A DNA stretch of 9,982 bases from CAYGWP01 sp964353455 (GTDB lineage: Bacteria; Planctomycetota; Phycisphaerae; FEN-1346), in NCBI GenBank assembly GCA_964353455.1, contig CAYGWP010000480.1, forward strand, positions 1-9,982, written 5' to 3'. The notes under the pieces are model-generated. The model was not told the origin of the DNA. It searched no databases and was given only the letters and a program-made list of their open reading frames with translations. Of the stretch, positions 1-7,252 are shown one piece after another (the first letter of the stretch is position 1; the number at the start of each line of letters is the position of its first letter). A program made the position numbers and the translations under genes.

Positions 1-1715
1 CGCACGGCCTCCCGAAAGTGGACGATGGCCTCGGCCACGTTCCCCTGCGCCAGCAGGATGTTGCCCCAGTTGGTGTGAGCACCGGGCATGTCGGGGTCGA
101 TGCGGAGGGCCTTGCGGCAGAACTCCGCGCCCTCCTCCAGACGTCCGAGGCCGCAGAGGACGCCGGCCAGGCTTGTAAGGAGTTCGGGATCGTCGGGCGC
201 GTACCGGAGTGCATCGGGCACGCAGGCGACGGCCGCCGCCGACCGGCCCTGCTTGGCCAGCGCCACGACAAGGTTCGCGTGGACCACGCCGAATTCGGGC
301 TTCAGGCGAATGGCCTCGCGATATTCGGCGATCTGCTCATCGGTCCTGCCCAGGAGACCCAGCATCATGCCGATGTTGCTGTGCAAGGTCGCTTCGCAGG
401 GATCGAGGCAGGCGGCCTCTCGGAAGTGTGCGAGGGCCTCTGAGTAGCGCCCGACGCTGGCCAGATAGACGCCCAGGTTGCAGTGCGCCAGGGAATTGTC
501 GGGGGCCGCTTCGATCGCATGACCGAAAAGCGTCTCGCCGTTCTCCCAGTACTGGACCTGCTGCCGGGCGGCGATGCCGCAGGCCGCAAGGAGCGCGACC
601 GCGGCGGGCGCAAGCACCTTTCCCCAATCGCGCCACCGCGCCGTGAGGTCGGCCGCCAGCCACGCCGCCGCGATGAAGATGCCGATCAGCGGCACGTATG
701 TGTATCTATCGGCCATCCCCTGCTTGCCCACCTGCACGATGCCGATCACCGGCGCGAGCGTCCCCAGATACCAGAACCATCCGACCGCCAGATACGGCCG
801 GCGCCGGAGTTGCCAGACCGCCAGCGCAGTCACAGCCGCCAGGAGCGCCGCCGCGGCAAGCGGCTGCCAGAGCGGCCGGCCTGTTATGTACGGATAGAAG
901 GCCGACAAGTCCGCCGGCCAGACGGTCTTGCCGAGATACGCCGCATAGGAGACCACGGCGTTCGAGATGCGGTCGGCCGGCGGAATCGCCCGGCCGAACT
1001 GCATCGCGCCGCCGGCCTGCTGGGCCCACCAGGTGACCGCGCACGATGCGGCCGAAAGGACAAACAGGGGGATTTTCTCGGCCGCCAGAAACTTGATGCC
1101 CGCACGCCTGAATCGCCCCAGCGGCCAGTAGTCAAGGAGGAGAAGCACGAGCGGCAGCGTCACCAGCATCGGCTTCGCCGTCAGGCCCAGCCCGAGAAAT
1201 AGAAACACGGGTACATATCTGGAAATGCTCGGACGCTCGGCGTACCGCACGTGCGCCCACATCGTGAGGATCCAGAAGAGCGTGCTGAGGACGTCCTTCC
1301 GCTCCGAGACCCACGCCACCGACTCGACGTGCAGCGGGTGCAGGGCGAACAGGCCGGCGACAATCGCGCTCGGCCAGCGCGCCGCCGTCATCCGCAGAAG
1401 GACCGCGAATAGCAGGACCGCGTCGATCGCGTGCAGCAGGACGCCGACCGCATGGTGCCGGCCGGCGTCGAGGCCGAACAGTTCGCAGTCCAGCATGTGC
1501 GACAGCCACGTCAGGGGATGCCAGTTCGATTCCCCCGCGCCGGCGAACGCCCAGGCGGCGCCTTCCCAGGAGAGGCCGCCGCGGACGTTGGGATTCTGAT
1601 AGATATATGATGAATCGTCGAAATTTACGAAGCCGTATTCGCCGACGGGCCAATAGACGGCGGCCGCCGCCATCGCAATCGCCAGCCCGATTCCCGCGTC
1701 ACGCCACGTGCCCAT
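1..1715 (-). CDS. GT-C membrane glycosyltransferase with C-terminal TPRs (TMTC/PMT-like), partial, paralogue 3 of 3
   Basis: About 571 codons are visible and the frame stays open to the left edge, so the C-terminus is missing. The protein starts MGTWRDAGIG and goes straight into a hydrophobic segment, followed by a first loop with the acidic pair D33-D34 (FVNFDDSSYI). Family motifs follow: NWHPLTWLSHMLD, ALHPLHVESVAWVSERKDVL, AKPMLVTLPLVLLLLDYWPL and MADRYTYVPLIG. After several further membrane segments, TPR units begin near residue 405 (DNSLAHCNLG); about five 34-residue repeats are seen before the edge. In PMT and TMTC enzymes the acidic loop residues act in catalysis with a polyprenyl-phosphate sugar donor, so protein O-glycosylation at the membrane is the likely role; substrate and sugar are unknown. 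The start is firm: ATG at 1713-1715 follows GGAG at 1722-1725 (six-base spacing), and an in-frame TAG lies four codons upstream. It sits 149 bases after the preceding paralogue, with a palindromic element between. Confidence 0.9.
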   Translation of the reverse strand, partial: MGTWRDAGIGLAIAMAAAAVYWPVGEYGFVNFDDSSYIYQNPNVRGGLSWEGAAWAFAGAGESNWHPLTWLSHMLDCELFGLDAGRHHAVGVLLHAIDAVLLFAVLLRMTAARWPSAIVAGLFALHPLHVESVAWVSERKDVLSTLFWILTMWAHVRYAERPSISRYVPVFLFLGLGLTAKPMLVTLPLVLLLLDYWPLGRFRRAGIKFLAAEKIPLFVLSAASCAVTWWAQQAGGAMQFGRAIPPADRISNAVVSYAAYLGKTVWPADLSAFYPYITGRPLWQPLAAAALLAAVTALAVWQLRRRPYLAVGWFWYLGTLAPVIGIVQVGKQGMADRYTYVPLIGIFIAAAWLAADLTARWRDWGKVLAPAAVALLAACGIAARQQVQYWENGETLFGHAIEAAPDNSLAHCNLGVYLASVGRYSEALAHFREAACLDPCEATLHSNIGMMLGLLGRTDEQIAEYREAIRLKPEFGVVHANLVVALAKQGRSAAAVACVPDALRYAPDDPELLTSLAGVLCGLGRLEEGAEFCRKALRIDPDMPGAHTNWGNILLAQGNVAEAIVHFREAV

Positions 1716-1721
1716 TCTCGT

Positions 1722-1725
1722 CTCC
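1722..1725 (-). promoter_or_regulatory. Shine-Dalgarno site for the 1-1715 gene
   Basis: GGAG in coding orientation, six bases before the ATG at 1713-1715. It lies between the palindromic element (ending at 1733) and the gene, so translation of this gene starts independently of the gene upstream. Confidence 0.7.
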
Positions 1726-1732
1726 GGCTATC

Positions 1733-1863
1733 ACTACAGCGCCACTTAGGCCTTTGCGCGGTGGGTCTCCCGACCCACCGCGCCAGGAAGCCGCGTTGGC
1801 GCGGTCGAAAACGCCGTTTGCGCGGCGGGTCGGGAGACCCGCCGCGCTAACCGGCGCTGTAGT
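1733..1863. repeat. 131-bp palindromic MITE/REP-like element with terminal inverted repeats and two hairpins
   Basis: The ends are perfect 11-bp inverted repeats, ACTACAGCGCC at 1733-1743 and GGCGCTGTAGT at 1853-1863. Allowing two mismatches they extend to 15 bp (1729-1743 and 1853-1867) and then begin and end with TA. Inside are two strong hairpins: 12-bp arms 1756-1767/1772-1783 with loop TCCC, and 12-bp arms 1820-1831/1836-1847 with loop GGGA. The second hairpin is an inverted near-copy of the first (GCGCGGTGGGTC versus GCGCGGCGGGTC arms), so the whole unit is roughly symmetrical. No reading frame of note lies inside. The right end abuts or overlaps the TAG stop (1865-1867) of the gene upstream. 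It resembles non-autonomous elements mobilised in trans (MITE or REP type). It could also act as an mRNA processing or stability signal; no U-tract follows either stem, so it is not a standard intrinsic terminator. Confidence 0.75.
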
Positions 1864-1864
1864 A

Positions 1865-3805
1865 CTACGACGGAAGCAGATACGGCCGCCCCGCCTCGTA
1901 AAGCGCCAGCCGCGCCCGGACCTCGGCGGCGAGGTCTCGCAGGCCGGCGCCCTCGGCGACCTCTGCGGCGCGCCTGGCGGCGGCGGCCGCCTCGGCGAAG
2001 CGCCCGCACGACGCATAGGCCGCGCCCAGCACGTCGATCACCGCCGGGTCGCGCCCGCCCGAAAGGTCAAGCGCGCGCTCGGCCAGGCGCACGGCCTCCG
2101 CCGGATTCCGCAGCGCCGGTTCCGGCGCCGCCGCCAGGATCCACGCAATGTGGCCCAGGATCGGCGCTGATCCGCCCTCCCGGGCGCGCGCCCCCCGCAA
2201 GTGCCCGAGCGCCTCGGCGTACTTGCGCTGGCGCACGAGGGCGATCCCTAGATTCTTATGCGCATCTATATGATCCGGCGCCAGGCGCAGCGCCTCCCGC
2301 AGCCGCGCGATCGCCTCCTCGGTCCGCCCCTGCATCAAGAGGAGGAAGCCCCAGTTCTGCCAGACGTCGGCCAGCGTGGGGCAGAGCCGGAGCGCTTCCC
2401 GGTACTCGGCGGCGGCCTCGTCGTACCGCCCGGCCGATGTCAGCATGGCGCCGAGGTTGTTCCGGGCCGCCGGATAATCGGGCTTGAGCCGCACCGCTTC
2501 GGCGTAATGCCGCCACGCCTCGCGCGGGTTCCCTTCGGCCAGCAGCGCGTTGCCGAGATTGCAGTGAGCGATGGCGTTGTCCGTCGTGACCGCCAGGGCG
2601 TGCTCGAAAAGGGTCCTGGAGTTCGTCCACGTCTCGGCCTGCCGCGCCGTCAGAATCCCGCAGGCGACGAGCGCCGCCGCCCCGGCGGGCGCCAACACTA
2701 TGGCGCGGCGGCGCCACGGCGCGAGCGCATCCGCGACAAGCCAAACGAGCGCGATGAAGACGCCGATGAGCGGCACGTACGTGAACCGGTCGGCCATCGA
2801 CTGCTCGCCGATCTGCACCAGGCCGATCACGGGAACGAGAGTGCCCAAGTACCAGAACCATCCGACCGCCAGGAACGGCCTGCGGCGGACCTGCCAGACC
2901 GCCAGCGCCGTTACGGCCGCGAGGATCGCCGCCGCGCCCAGCGGCTGCCAGAGCGGCCGGTCCATCCGGTACGGATAAAACGCCGCAAGGTGCGCAGGCC
3001 AGATCATCTTGCCCAGATAGCACGCGTAGGCCGCCAAGGCGTTTGCGCACCGGACCGGGAGCGGGGCCTTTTCGGCGAACTCCATCGCCCCCGCCCGCTG
3101 CTGGATCACGTAGGCCGCCACGCTGAAGCCGGCCACGAGAACGAAGAGCGGAACCTTCTCAAGCACCAGCCGGCGCGCGGCACGCGAGAAAAAGGGGCCA
3201 GCCCCCGCGCGTTTCAGCGGCCAGTAGTCCAGAAGCAGAAGCACAAACGGCAGCGTCACCAGCATCGGTTTCGCCATCAGGCCCAGCGCAAGGAATACAA
3301 ACACCGGAATATATCTCGAAATGCCCGGACGCTCGGCGTACCGCACGTACGCCCACATCGTGAGCATCCAGAAGAGGGCGCTGAGGACGTCCTTGCGCTC
3401 CGAGACCCACGCCACAGACTCAACGTGCAGCGGATGAAGGGCGAAGAGGCCGGCCGCCATCGCGCTTGCCCACCGCGCCGCCGTCATACGCCTGAGGACC
3501 AGGAAGAGGAGCACGGCGTTGACGGCATGCAGGCCCACGCTCGTGAGGTGGTGCCCGCGCGGCTGAAGGCCGAAGAGTTGGCCGTCAAGCATGTGCGAGA
3601 GCCACGTCAGCGGGTTCCAGTTGCCCCCAATCGTTTGCGTAAAGGCCCAGCGGAAAGCGTCCCACGTGAGGCCGGCGGCCACCTGTTCGTTCCTGGAGAC
3701 GTATGCAGGATCATCCAGTTCCACGAAACCTGCGCCGCTGACGGGCCAGTAGGCCGCCGCCACGGCCAGCACAAGCACCACGCCGATTATCGCATCTCGC
3801 CACAT
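1865..3805 (-). CDS. GT-C membrane glycosyltransferase with C-terminal TPRs (TMTC/PMT-like), paralogue 2 of 3
   Basis: A 646-aa protein, complete. Residues 1-25 form a membrane segment (MWRDAIIGVVLVLAVAAAYW) followed by a loop with D31-D32 (FVELDDPAYV), the acidic pair expected at the GT-C active site. Next come NWNPLTWLSHMLD (62-74), GHHLTSVGLHAVNAVLL (84-100), ALHPLHVESVAWVSERKDVL (122-141), AKPMLVTLPFVLLLLDYWPL (178-197) and MADRFTYVPLIG (337-348). Several hydrophobic segments run to about residue 385. About four canonical TPRs cover 409-545, then an insert-bearing TPR (546-585) and a last helical pair (588-640) ending RPYLLPS. The likely role is membrane protein O-glycosylation from a lipid-linked sugar. 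I chose ATG 3803-3805 because it has AGGA seven bases upstream and matches the N-terminus of the next paralogue (MGTWRDAGIG). An alternative ATG at 3833-3835 would add ten residues and overlap the preceding stop as ATGA. The TMTC/PMT relationship rests on architecture and motifs. Confidence 0.93.
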   Translation of the reverse strand: MWRDAIIGVVLVLAVAAAYWPVSGAGFVELDDPAYVSRNEQVAAGLTWDAFRWAFTQTIGGNWNPLTWLSHMLDGQLFGLQPRGHHLTSVGLHAVNAVLLFLVLRRMTAARWASAMAAGLFALHPLHVESVAWVSERKDVLSALFWMLTMWAYVRYAERPGISRYIPVFVFLALGLMAKPMLVTLPFVLLLLDYWPLKRAGAGPFFSRAARRLVLEKVPLFVLVAGFSVAAYVIQQRAGAMEFAEKAPLPVRCANALAAYACYLGKMIWPAHLAAFYPYRMDRPLWQPLGAAAILAAVTALAVWQVRRRPFLAVGWFWYLGTLVPVIGLVQIGEQSMADRFTYVPLIGVFIALVWLVADALAPWRRRAIVLAPAGAAALVACGILTARQAETWTNSRTLFEHALAVTTDNAIAHCNLGNALLAEGNPREAWRHYAEAVRLKPDYPAARNNLGAMLTSAGRYDEAAAEYREALRLCPTLADVWQNWGFLLLMQGRTEEAIARLREALRLAPDHIDAHKNLGIALVRQRKYAEALGHLRGARAREGGSAPILGHIAWILAAAPEPALRNPAEAVRLAERALDLSGGRDPAVIDVLGAAYASCGRFAEAAAAARRAAEVAEGAGLRDLAAEVRARLALYEAGRPYLLPS

Positions 3806-3812
3806 GGATGTA

Positions 3813-3816
3813 TCCT
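3813..3816 (-). promoter_or_regulatory. Shine-Dalgarno site (AGGA) for the 1865-3805 gene
   Basis: AGGA in coding orientation, seven bases before the ATG at 3803-3805. It favours this start over the upstream ATG at 3833-3835, which lacks a good ribosome binding site but has an ATGA overlap with the previous stop at 3832-3835. Either start would allow translational coupling to the gene upstream. Confidence 0.6.
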
Positions 3817-3831
3817 GCCGCGCGCCGATCG

Positions 3832-6153
3832 TCATGGCGCCTGCCGATAGGGCCTGTTCGCCTCGTAAGACGCCTGGCGCGCATCCAGCCGCCGTGCCAA
3901 GTCGTCTTGTCCCTGCTCGCGGGCGAGCGCAGCGGCTTGCTGATTGGTGGTCACCGCCTCCACGACCCGCCCGACCCCGGCATACGCCCCCGCCAGCACT
4001 CCGAGAACTGCCGGGTCCCGCCGGCCAGTGAGTTCCGCGGCCCGCTCGGCCAGGCGCAGCGCCTCTGTGCCGTCGCGCAGCCGCGCATCCGGCGCCGTCG
4101 CCAGGGTCCAAGCCAGGTTGCTCAGGGCTTGCACATTGTCCGGCGCCGTCAGGAGCGCTGCGCGATAGTGAGTGACCGCATCCTCCAACCGGCCCGCCTC
4201 CGCCAGGACGAGTGCAAGGTTCGCATGCGCGAGGACGTGGTTCGGATTCATACGCAGCGCCTCGCGATAGTGCTCCGCCGCTTCATCGGGGCGGCCCAGG
4301 GCAACCAGTGCGGCGGCCCAATTGACGTGCGCATCGGCCAGCGCGGGGTCGATGCGGAGGGCCTCGCGGCACTCCCGGATGGCCTCGTCAAACCGGCCGA
4401 GGCCGTAAAGGGCAACCGCCAGGTTCATGCGGACGGCAGCGCTCGATGGATCGAGCCGGACCGCCTCGCGGTAATGCGCAACCGCATCTTCAAGCCGGCC
4501 CTGTTTCGCCAGTGCCAGGCCGAGGTTGTTGTGGGCGGCGGCATAGTCGCCCTTCAGTCGCAGGGCCTCGCGGTACTCGGCGATCTCATCATCGATGCGG
4601 CCCATCTCGCCGAGGGCCTGCCCCAGGTTGTTGCGGGCGCCGACGTCCTCGGGGGTGATGGCCAGGGCCTCTCGGTAGCAGGCGACGGCCTCCGGCAGCC
4701 GGCCCTGATGTGCCCGCACGTTGCCCAGGTTGAATCGCGTGGTGGAATTCGTCGGGTCAAGCCGGATGGCCTCCGCAAGGTGTACGGCCGCCTCCGAGTA
4801 CCGTCCCTCCCGCATGAGCGAATCGCCGAGGCCGGCGTGCGCCGAGGCGCTGCCGGGCGTCCTCTCCACGCAATAGGTGAAGAGCGTCAGTCCGTCGCGC
4901 CAGAGCGGAACCTGGCGGAGGCTGATCATGGCGAGCGCCGCGACCACTATGACTCCGGCGGCCGGCGCGATCCGCATCCACCGCCCGCGCGCCGCAAGGT
5001 GCGCCAGCCCTCCCCCCGCGGCCACCGCCAGGCCGGCCAGCGGCAGATACAGGAACCGGTCGGCCCGGAAGATGTGATGCGGAATGACCTGCGACGTCGG
5101 GGCAAGCGCCAGCAGGAACCACGCGATGCCCAATAGGACCGTCCGCTCGCGCCGCAGCAGCCACAATAGCCCCGCGGCCGCAGCAATCATCACAAGTCCG
5201 ACCAGGGGCCCGGCCGAGAAGACCGACTCCGGAATGTCGCGCGGATAGAAGAGGGTCAGACCGTCGGGCCGGATGAGGCCCGCGAGGTTCTGCCGGAAGA
5301 GGTCGGGGACGAAGGCCAGGCGCTGGACCGGCGTCGGGCCGGCGGCGACCGCGGCGTGCGGCCCCGGCGTGCCGGCATCGCCGATGAGTTTCAGGACAAT
5401 GGCCGCGGCGGCGATCGGCCACAGCGGGGCGCTGGCGGCCAGCAGGCGGCCGATGCCCCGCAGCCGCGCCACGGCCAGATCATAGGCGAGCACCACAAGC
5501 GGGATCACGGCCGCAACGGCGTTGCACATGACGGCGAGCGCACAGGCCGCCGCCGCCAGAACGTGAAAGAGCGCCGTCCGCCGGCGCGGCGCGCCGCGTT
5601 CGGCCCCCACGACGGCCGAGCGGTGCAGGTGCAGGCACGCCAGCGCGAGCAGCGTCATCAGAAGTTCCTCGCGTCCCGGAATCCACGCCACCGGCTGGAC
5701 GACCACCGGATGCGCGGCGAAGATCGCCGCCGCAACGGCTGCCACGAAGACGGTCGTGCGCGAATAAGGTTCGCGCAAGAGCCTCAGCACGAGCCAGAAG
5801 ACCATCAGCACGTTGGCCGTGTGGAGAACGATGTTCGTCAGGTGATAGCCGCGCGGATCGGCGCCCCAGAAACGGTAGTCTATGGCCAGCGAGAGCAGCC
5901 GCACCGGGTAGTAACTCGTCACGCAGAAGTGGGTGAAGATGTAGGCGAGGTTCTCCGGGGCAAGGCTGCGGATGAACGGGTTGTCGATGATCTGCTCGTC
6001 TTCGTCGTAGTGAATGAAGTCGAAGCCGGCGGTCGGCAGGAAGATGGCAAGGACCAGGGCGGCCAGCGCTGCGGCCGCGACGGCCGCCGGCCATCGCAGG
6101 CGAGCCGCCGCCGGCGCCCCAGCCGCATCCGATTGCCGTCCATCCTCAGCCAT
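3832..6153 (-). CDS. GT-C membrane glycosyltransferase with C-terminal TPRs (TMTC/PMT-like), divergent paralogue 1 of 3
   Basis: A 773-aa protein, the largest and most divergent of the three. A short charged N-terminus (1-20) leads into a membrane segment (21-43) and a first loop with a strongly acidic motif, HYDEDEQIIDNPF (48-60). SYYPVRLLSLAIDYRFWG (80-97) and GYHLTNIVLHTANVLMVFW (102-120) match the GT-C/TMTC pattern; RADRFLYLPLAG (363-374) corresponds to MADRFTYVPLIG of its neighbour. The HPLHVESVAWVSERKDVL signature becomes HPVVVQPVAWIPGREELL (148-165). The C-terminal part holds seven regular 34-residue TPRs (about 434-671), an insert-bearing eighth (672-710) and a final helical pair (714-755), ending YEANRPYRQAP. 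The last 90 residues parallel those of the 1865-3805 protein. The start at 6151-6153 is the best of several: it precedes the hydrophobic segment directly and has a weak purine-rich GAGAG about eight bases upstream. An earlier TTG (6228) or ATG start would only add a low-quality leader. Confidence 0.9.
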   Translation of the reverse strand: MAEDGRQSDAAGAPAAARLRWPAAVAAAALAALVLAIFLPTAGFDFIHYDEDEQIIDNPFIRSLAPENLAYIFTHFCVTSYYPVRLLSLAIDYRFWGADPRGYHLTNIVLHTANVLMVFWLVLRLLREPYSRTTVFVAAVAAAIFAAHPVVVQPVAWIPGREELLMTLLALACLHLHRSAVVGAERGAPRRRTALFHVLAAAACALAVMCNAVAAVIPLVVLAYDLAVARLRGIGRLLAASAPLWPIAAAAIVLKLIGDAGTPGPHAAVAAGPTPVQRLAFVPDLFRQNLAGLIRPDGLTLFYPRDIPESVFSAGPLVGLVMIAAAAGLLWLLRRERTVLLGIAWFLLALAPTSQVIPHHIFRADRFLYLPLAGLAVAAGGGLAHLAARGRWMRIAPAAGVIVVAALAMISLRQVPLWRDGLTLFTYCVERTPGSASAHAGLGDSLMREGRYSEAAVHLAEAIRLDPTNSTTRFNLGNVRAHQGRLPEAVACYREALAITPEDVGARNNLGQALGEMGRIDDEIAEYREALRLKGDYAAAHNNLGLALAKQGRLEDAVAHYREAVRLDPSSAAVRMNLAVALYGLGRFDEAIRECREALRIDPALADAHVNWAAALVALGRPDEAAEHYREALRMNPNHVLAHANLALVLAEAGRLEDAVTHYRAALLTAPDNVQALSNLAWTLATAPDARLRDGTEALRLAERAAELTGRRDPAVLGVLAGAYAGVGRVVEAVTTNQQAAALAREQGQDDLARRLDARQASYEANRPYRQAP

Positions 6154-6275
6154 TGACAGGTTCTCTCGGCGCACACCGACCCTGAGGCCCTGCGCGCACA
6201 TAGAATGATATTCGACAAACGGCGGCAAGTCTATGCAGGGCTTCGCCTCCAGGGTTCGCGGAGGCAGGCTGGCGA
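6154..6275. other. Gene-free leader before the 3832-6153 gene
   Basis: This stretch lies between the palindromic block (from 6276) and the ATG at 6151-6153. It has the only AT-richer patch in the window outside genes (about 6199-6220), a plausible place for a promoter, but I could not fit a convincing -35/-10 pair. A small hairpin (GCCTCC 6245-6250 with GGAGGC 6260-6265) is present. No small gene is supported. Confidence 0.35.
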
Positions 6276-6367
6276 TTCGCGCGGCGGGCCGGCGGTTCGC
6301 GCGGCGGGTCTCCCGACCCGCCGGATTCGCGCGGCCCGTACGGGCCGCGCATCGGCCTTACAGCGCC
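6276..6367. repeat. Palindromic block related to the 1733-1863 element
   Basis: It lies directly after the TGA (6368-6370) of the isomerase-like gene. It contains a 9-bp-stem hairpin with loop TCCC (arms 6302-6310 and 6315-6323), whose core GGCGGGTC/GACCCGCC equals that of the 1733-1863 element. A perfect 22-bp palindrome follows at 6329-6350, centred on GTAC. TTCGCGCGGC occurs three times (6276-6285, 6296-6305, 6326-6335). The right end TACAGCGCC (6359-6367) matches nine bases of the terminal repeat of the other element, but I find no matching inverted end on the left, so this copy seems truncated or rearranged. No U-tract follows the stems. It may be a degenerate mobile unit, a 3' mRNA structure, or both. 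Confidence 0.65.
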
Positions 6368-7234
6368 TCACGTCTCAAACAGCGGCGCCAGCGCCCGAAA
6401 AGCCTCTTTCGCCGCGCGGTCAGGCTCATCGGCATACGTATATAACTCGACGGCTGCCGCGCGACTGTAGCCCACATCGTCCAGGGCCCGCCGGACGGCC
6501 GCAAAGTCGATCTCCCCGAGCCCGGGTATCAGGTGATAGTGCCGCCGCCCTTTGATGTCCTCCAGGTGCAGGTGCCGCAGGTGCTTCGCCAGCGTCCGCA
6601 CGGCCTCGGCCGGGTCGTCGCCGGCGCAGCGGGCGTGTCCGATGTCGAGGTTCGCCCCCAGGCGCGGATGTTCCACCTCGTCCAGCAGGGCCTTCGTGTC
6701 GGCCACGGTCTCGATGAGTTGCCCCGGCTCGGCCTCAAGCGCCAGGTCAACGCCGCCCAGGTCGGCCAGGCGCACCACCTGCTCGAGGCCCTCCAGCAGC
6801 CGCTCGCGAAGGACCCCCGGCGAATCCACCGGAAGCCCGAGCGCCTCCAGGTCCGAAGTCCGCCCGCCCGTGATCGTCACGACCGGCGCGCCCAGCCGGT
6901 TGGCCAGCGTGATCGCATTGCGGATTAGCGCCACGCGGTCCTGCCGGTGCACTTCGTTCGGGGAAATCAGGCTCGGCTCGAACGTGAGCGCCGCCGGGAA
7001 CGGCTCGAAGTACCCCATCGCCGTGTTGGCGTTGACGGCGGCGCACCTGAGGCCGAGCGAGTCCAGCCGCTCCTTCAGACGCCGCGCCTCGTGCTCCGAA
7101 AAGTGCAGCGGATACGCGTGCGGCGCATCCGCCAGGACCTCGACGGCCCGATACCCGGCCGCCGCAATCCGGTCGCAGGCATCCGTCAGCGCGAACTTCG
7201 TGTATGCGTTGGTGCTGAACGCGAGTTGAATCAT
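6368..7234 (-). CDS. Sugar phosphate isomerase/epimerase-like TIM-barrel protein (xylose isomerase-like superfamily)
   Basis: A 288-aa soluble protein, a normal length for this superfamily. The N-terminal strand MIQLAFSTNAYTK is followed by alternating helix/strand units of an (alpha/beta)8 barrel: GYRAVEVLAD (27-36), LRCAAVNANTAMG (62-74), GAPVVTITGGRT (115-126), VDLALEAEPG (162-171), LGANLDIGHA (192-201), LRHLHLEDIKG (219-229) and AAAVELYTY (259-267). Likely metal ligands are E167, D197 or H200, H223 and E263, and PGLGEIDF (237-244) is the usual loop before the last helix. The family binds divalent metal and isomerises or epimerises sugars or polyols; the substrate cannot be read from sequence. 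I chose ATG 7232-7234, with AGGGG six bases upstream; a GTG immediately before it is the alternative. It lies between the BshC-like gene (102-base gap with a repeat element) and the GT-C/TPR genes (214-base gap). It may supply or modify a sugar used by the glycosyltransferases, but that is only suggested by position. Confidence 0.9.
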   Translation of the reverse strand: MIQLAFSTNAYTKFALTDACDRIAAAGYRAVEVLADAPHAYPLHFSEHEARRLKERLDSLGLRCAAVNANTAMGYFEPFPAALTFEPSLISPNEVHRQDRVALIRNAITLANRLGAPVVTITGGRTSDLEALGLPVDSPGVLRERLLEGLEQVVRLADLGGVDLALEAEPGQLIETVADTKALLDEVEHPRLGANLDIGHARCAGDDPAEAVRTLAKHLRHLHLEDIKGRRHYHLIPGLGEIDFAAVRRALDDVGYSRAAAVELYTYADEPDRAAKEAFRALAPLFET

Positions 7235-7239
7235 CACTG

Positions 7240-7246
7240 TCCCCTT
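7240..7246 (-). promoter_or_regulatory. Shine-Dalgarno site (AAGGGGA) for the isomerase-like gene
   Basis: A strong purine block in coding orientation. The GGGG ends six bases before ATG 7232-7234 and only three before the alternative GTG 7235-7237, so it decides for the ATG start. Confidence 0.65.
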
Positions 7247-7252
7247 TTAGGC

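Noticed and set aside
1756..1847. Hairpins as rho-independent terminators
   Set aside because: The stems are strong, but no run of U follows on either strand; the mirrored layout with inverted ends fits a repeat element better.
2258..3850. Long plus-strand open frame of 530 codons, with others at 3808-5136, 5356-6156, 6947-7972 and 8162-9019
   Set aside because: They lie antisense to well-supported genes. Their translations are Arg/Pro/Gln/His-rich without domains, which is the usual shadow of GC-rich coding DNA on the other strand.
3806..4111. N-terminal extension of the 1865-3805 gene back to an ATG at 4111
   Set aside because: It would overlap about 280 bases of the preceding gene's conserved C-terminus and yields low-complexity sequence; the paralogue starts directly at the membrane segment.
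4080..4860. CRISPR-like or satellite repeat
   Set aside because: The periodicity is exactly 34 codons and is explained by TPR coding; the units diverge and have no spacer structure.
6199..6220. AT-richer patch as a sigma-70 promoter for the GT-C/TPR genes
   Set aside because: The nearest -35-like TTGCCG has no -10 box better than three of six matches at 16-18 bases; too weak to annotate.
6154..6228. Earlier starts for the 3832-6153 gene (TTG at 6228 or an internal ATG)
   Set aside because: The added residues show no family features and no good ribosome binding site precedes them.
6368..7234. AP endonuclease IV or Ebo-cluster EboE assignment for the TIM-barrel gene
   Set aside because: The same fold and metal ligands occur, but the DNA-repair-specific motifs are not evident and no other Ebo genes are nearby; the broader superfamily name is safer.
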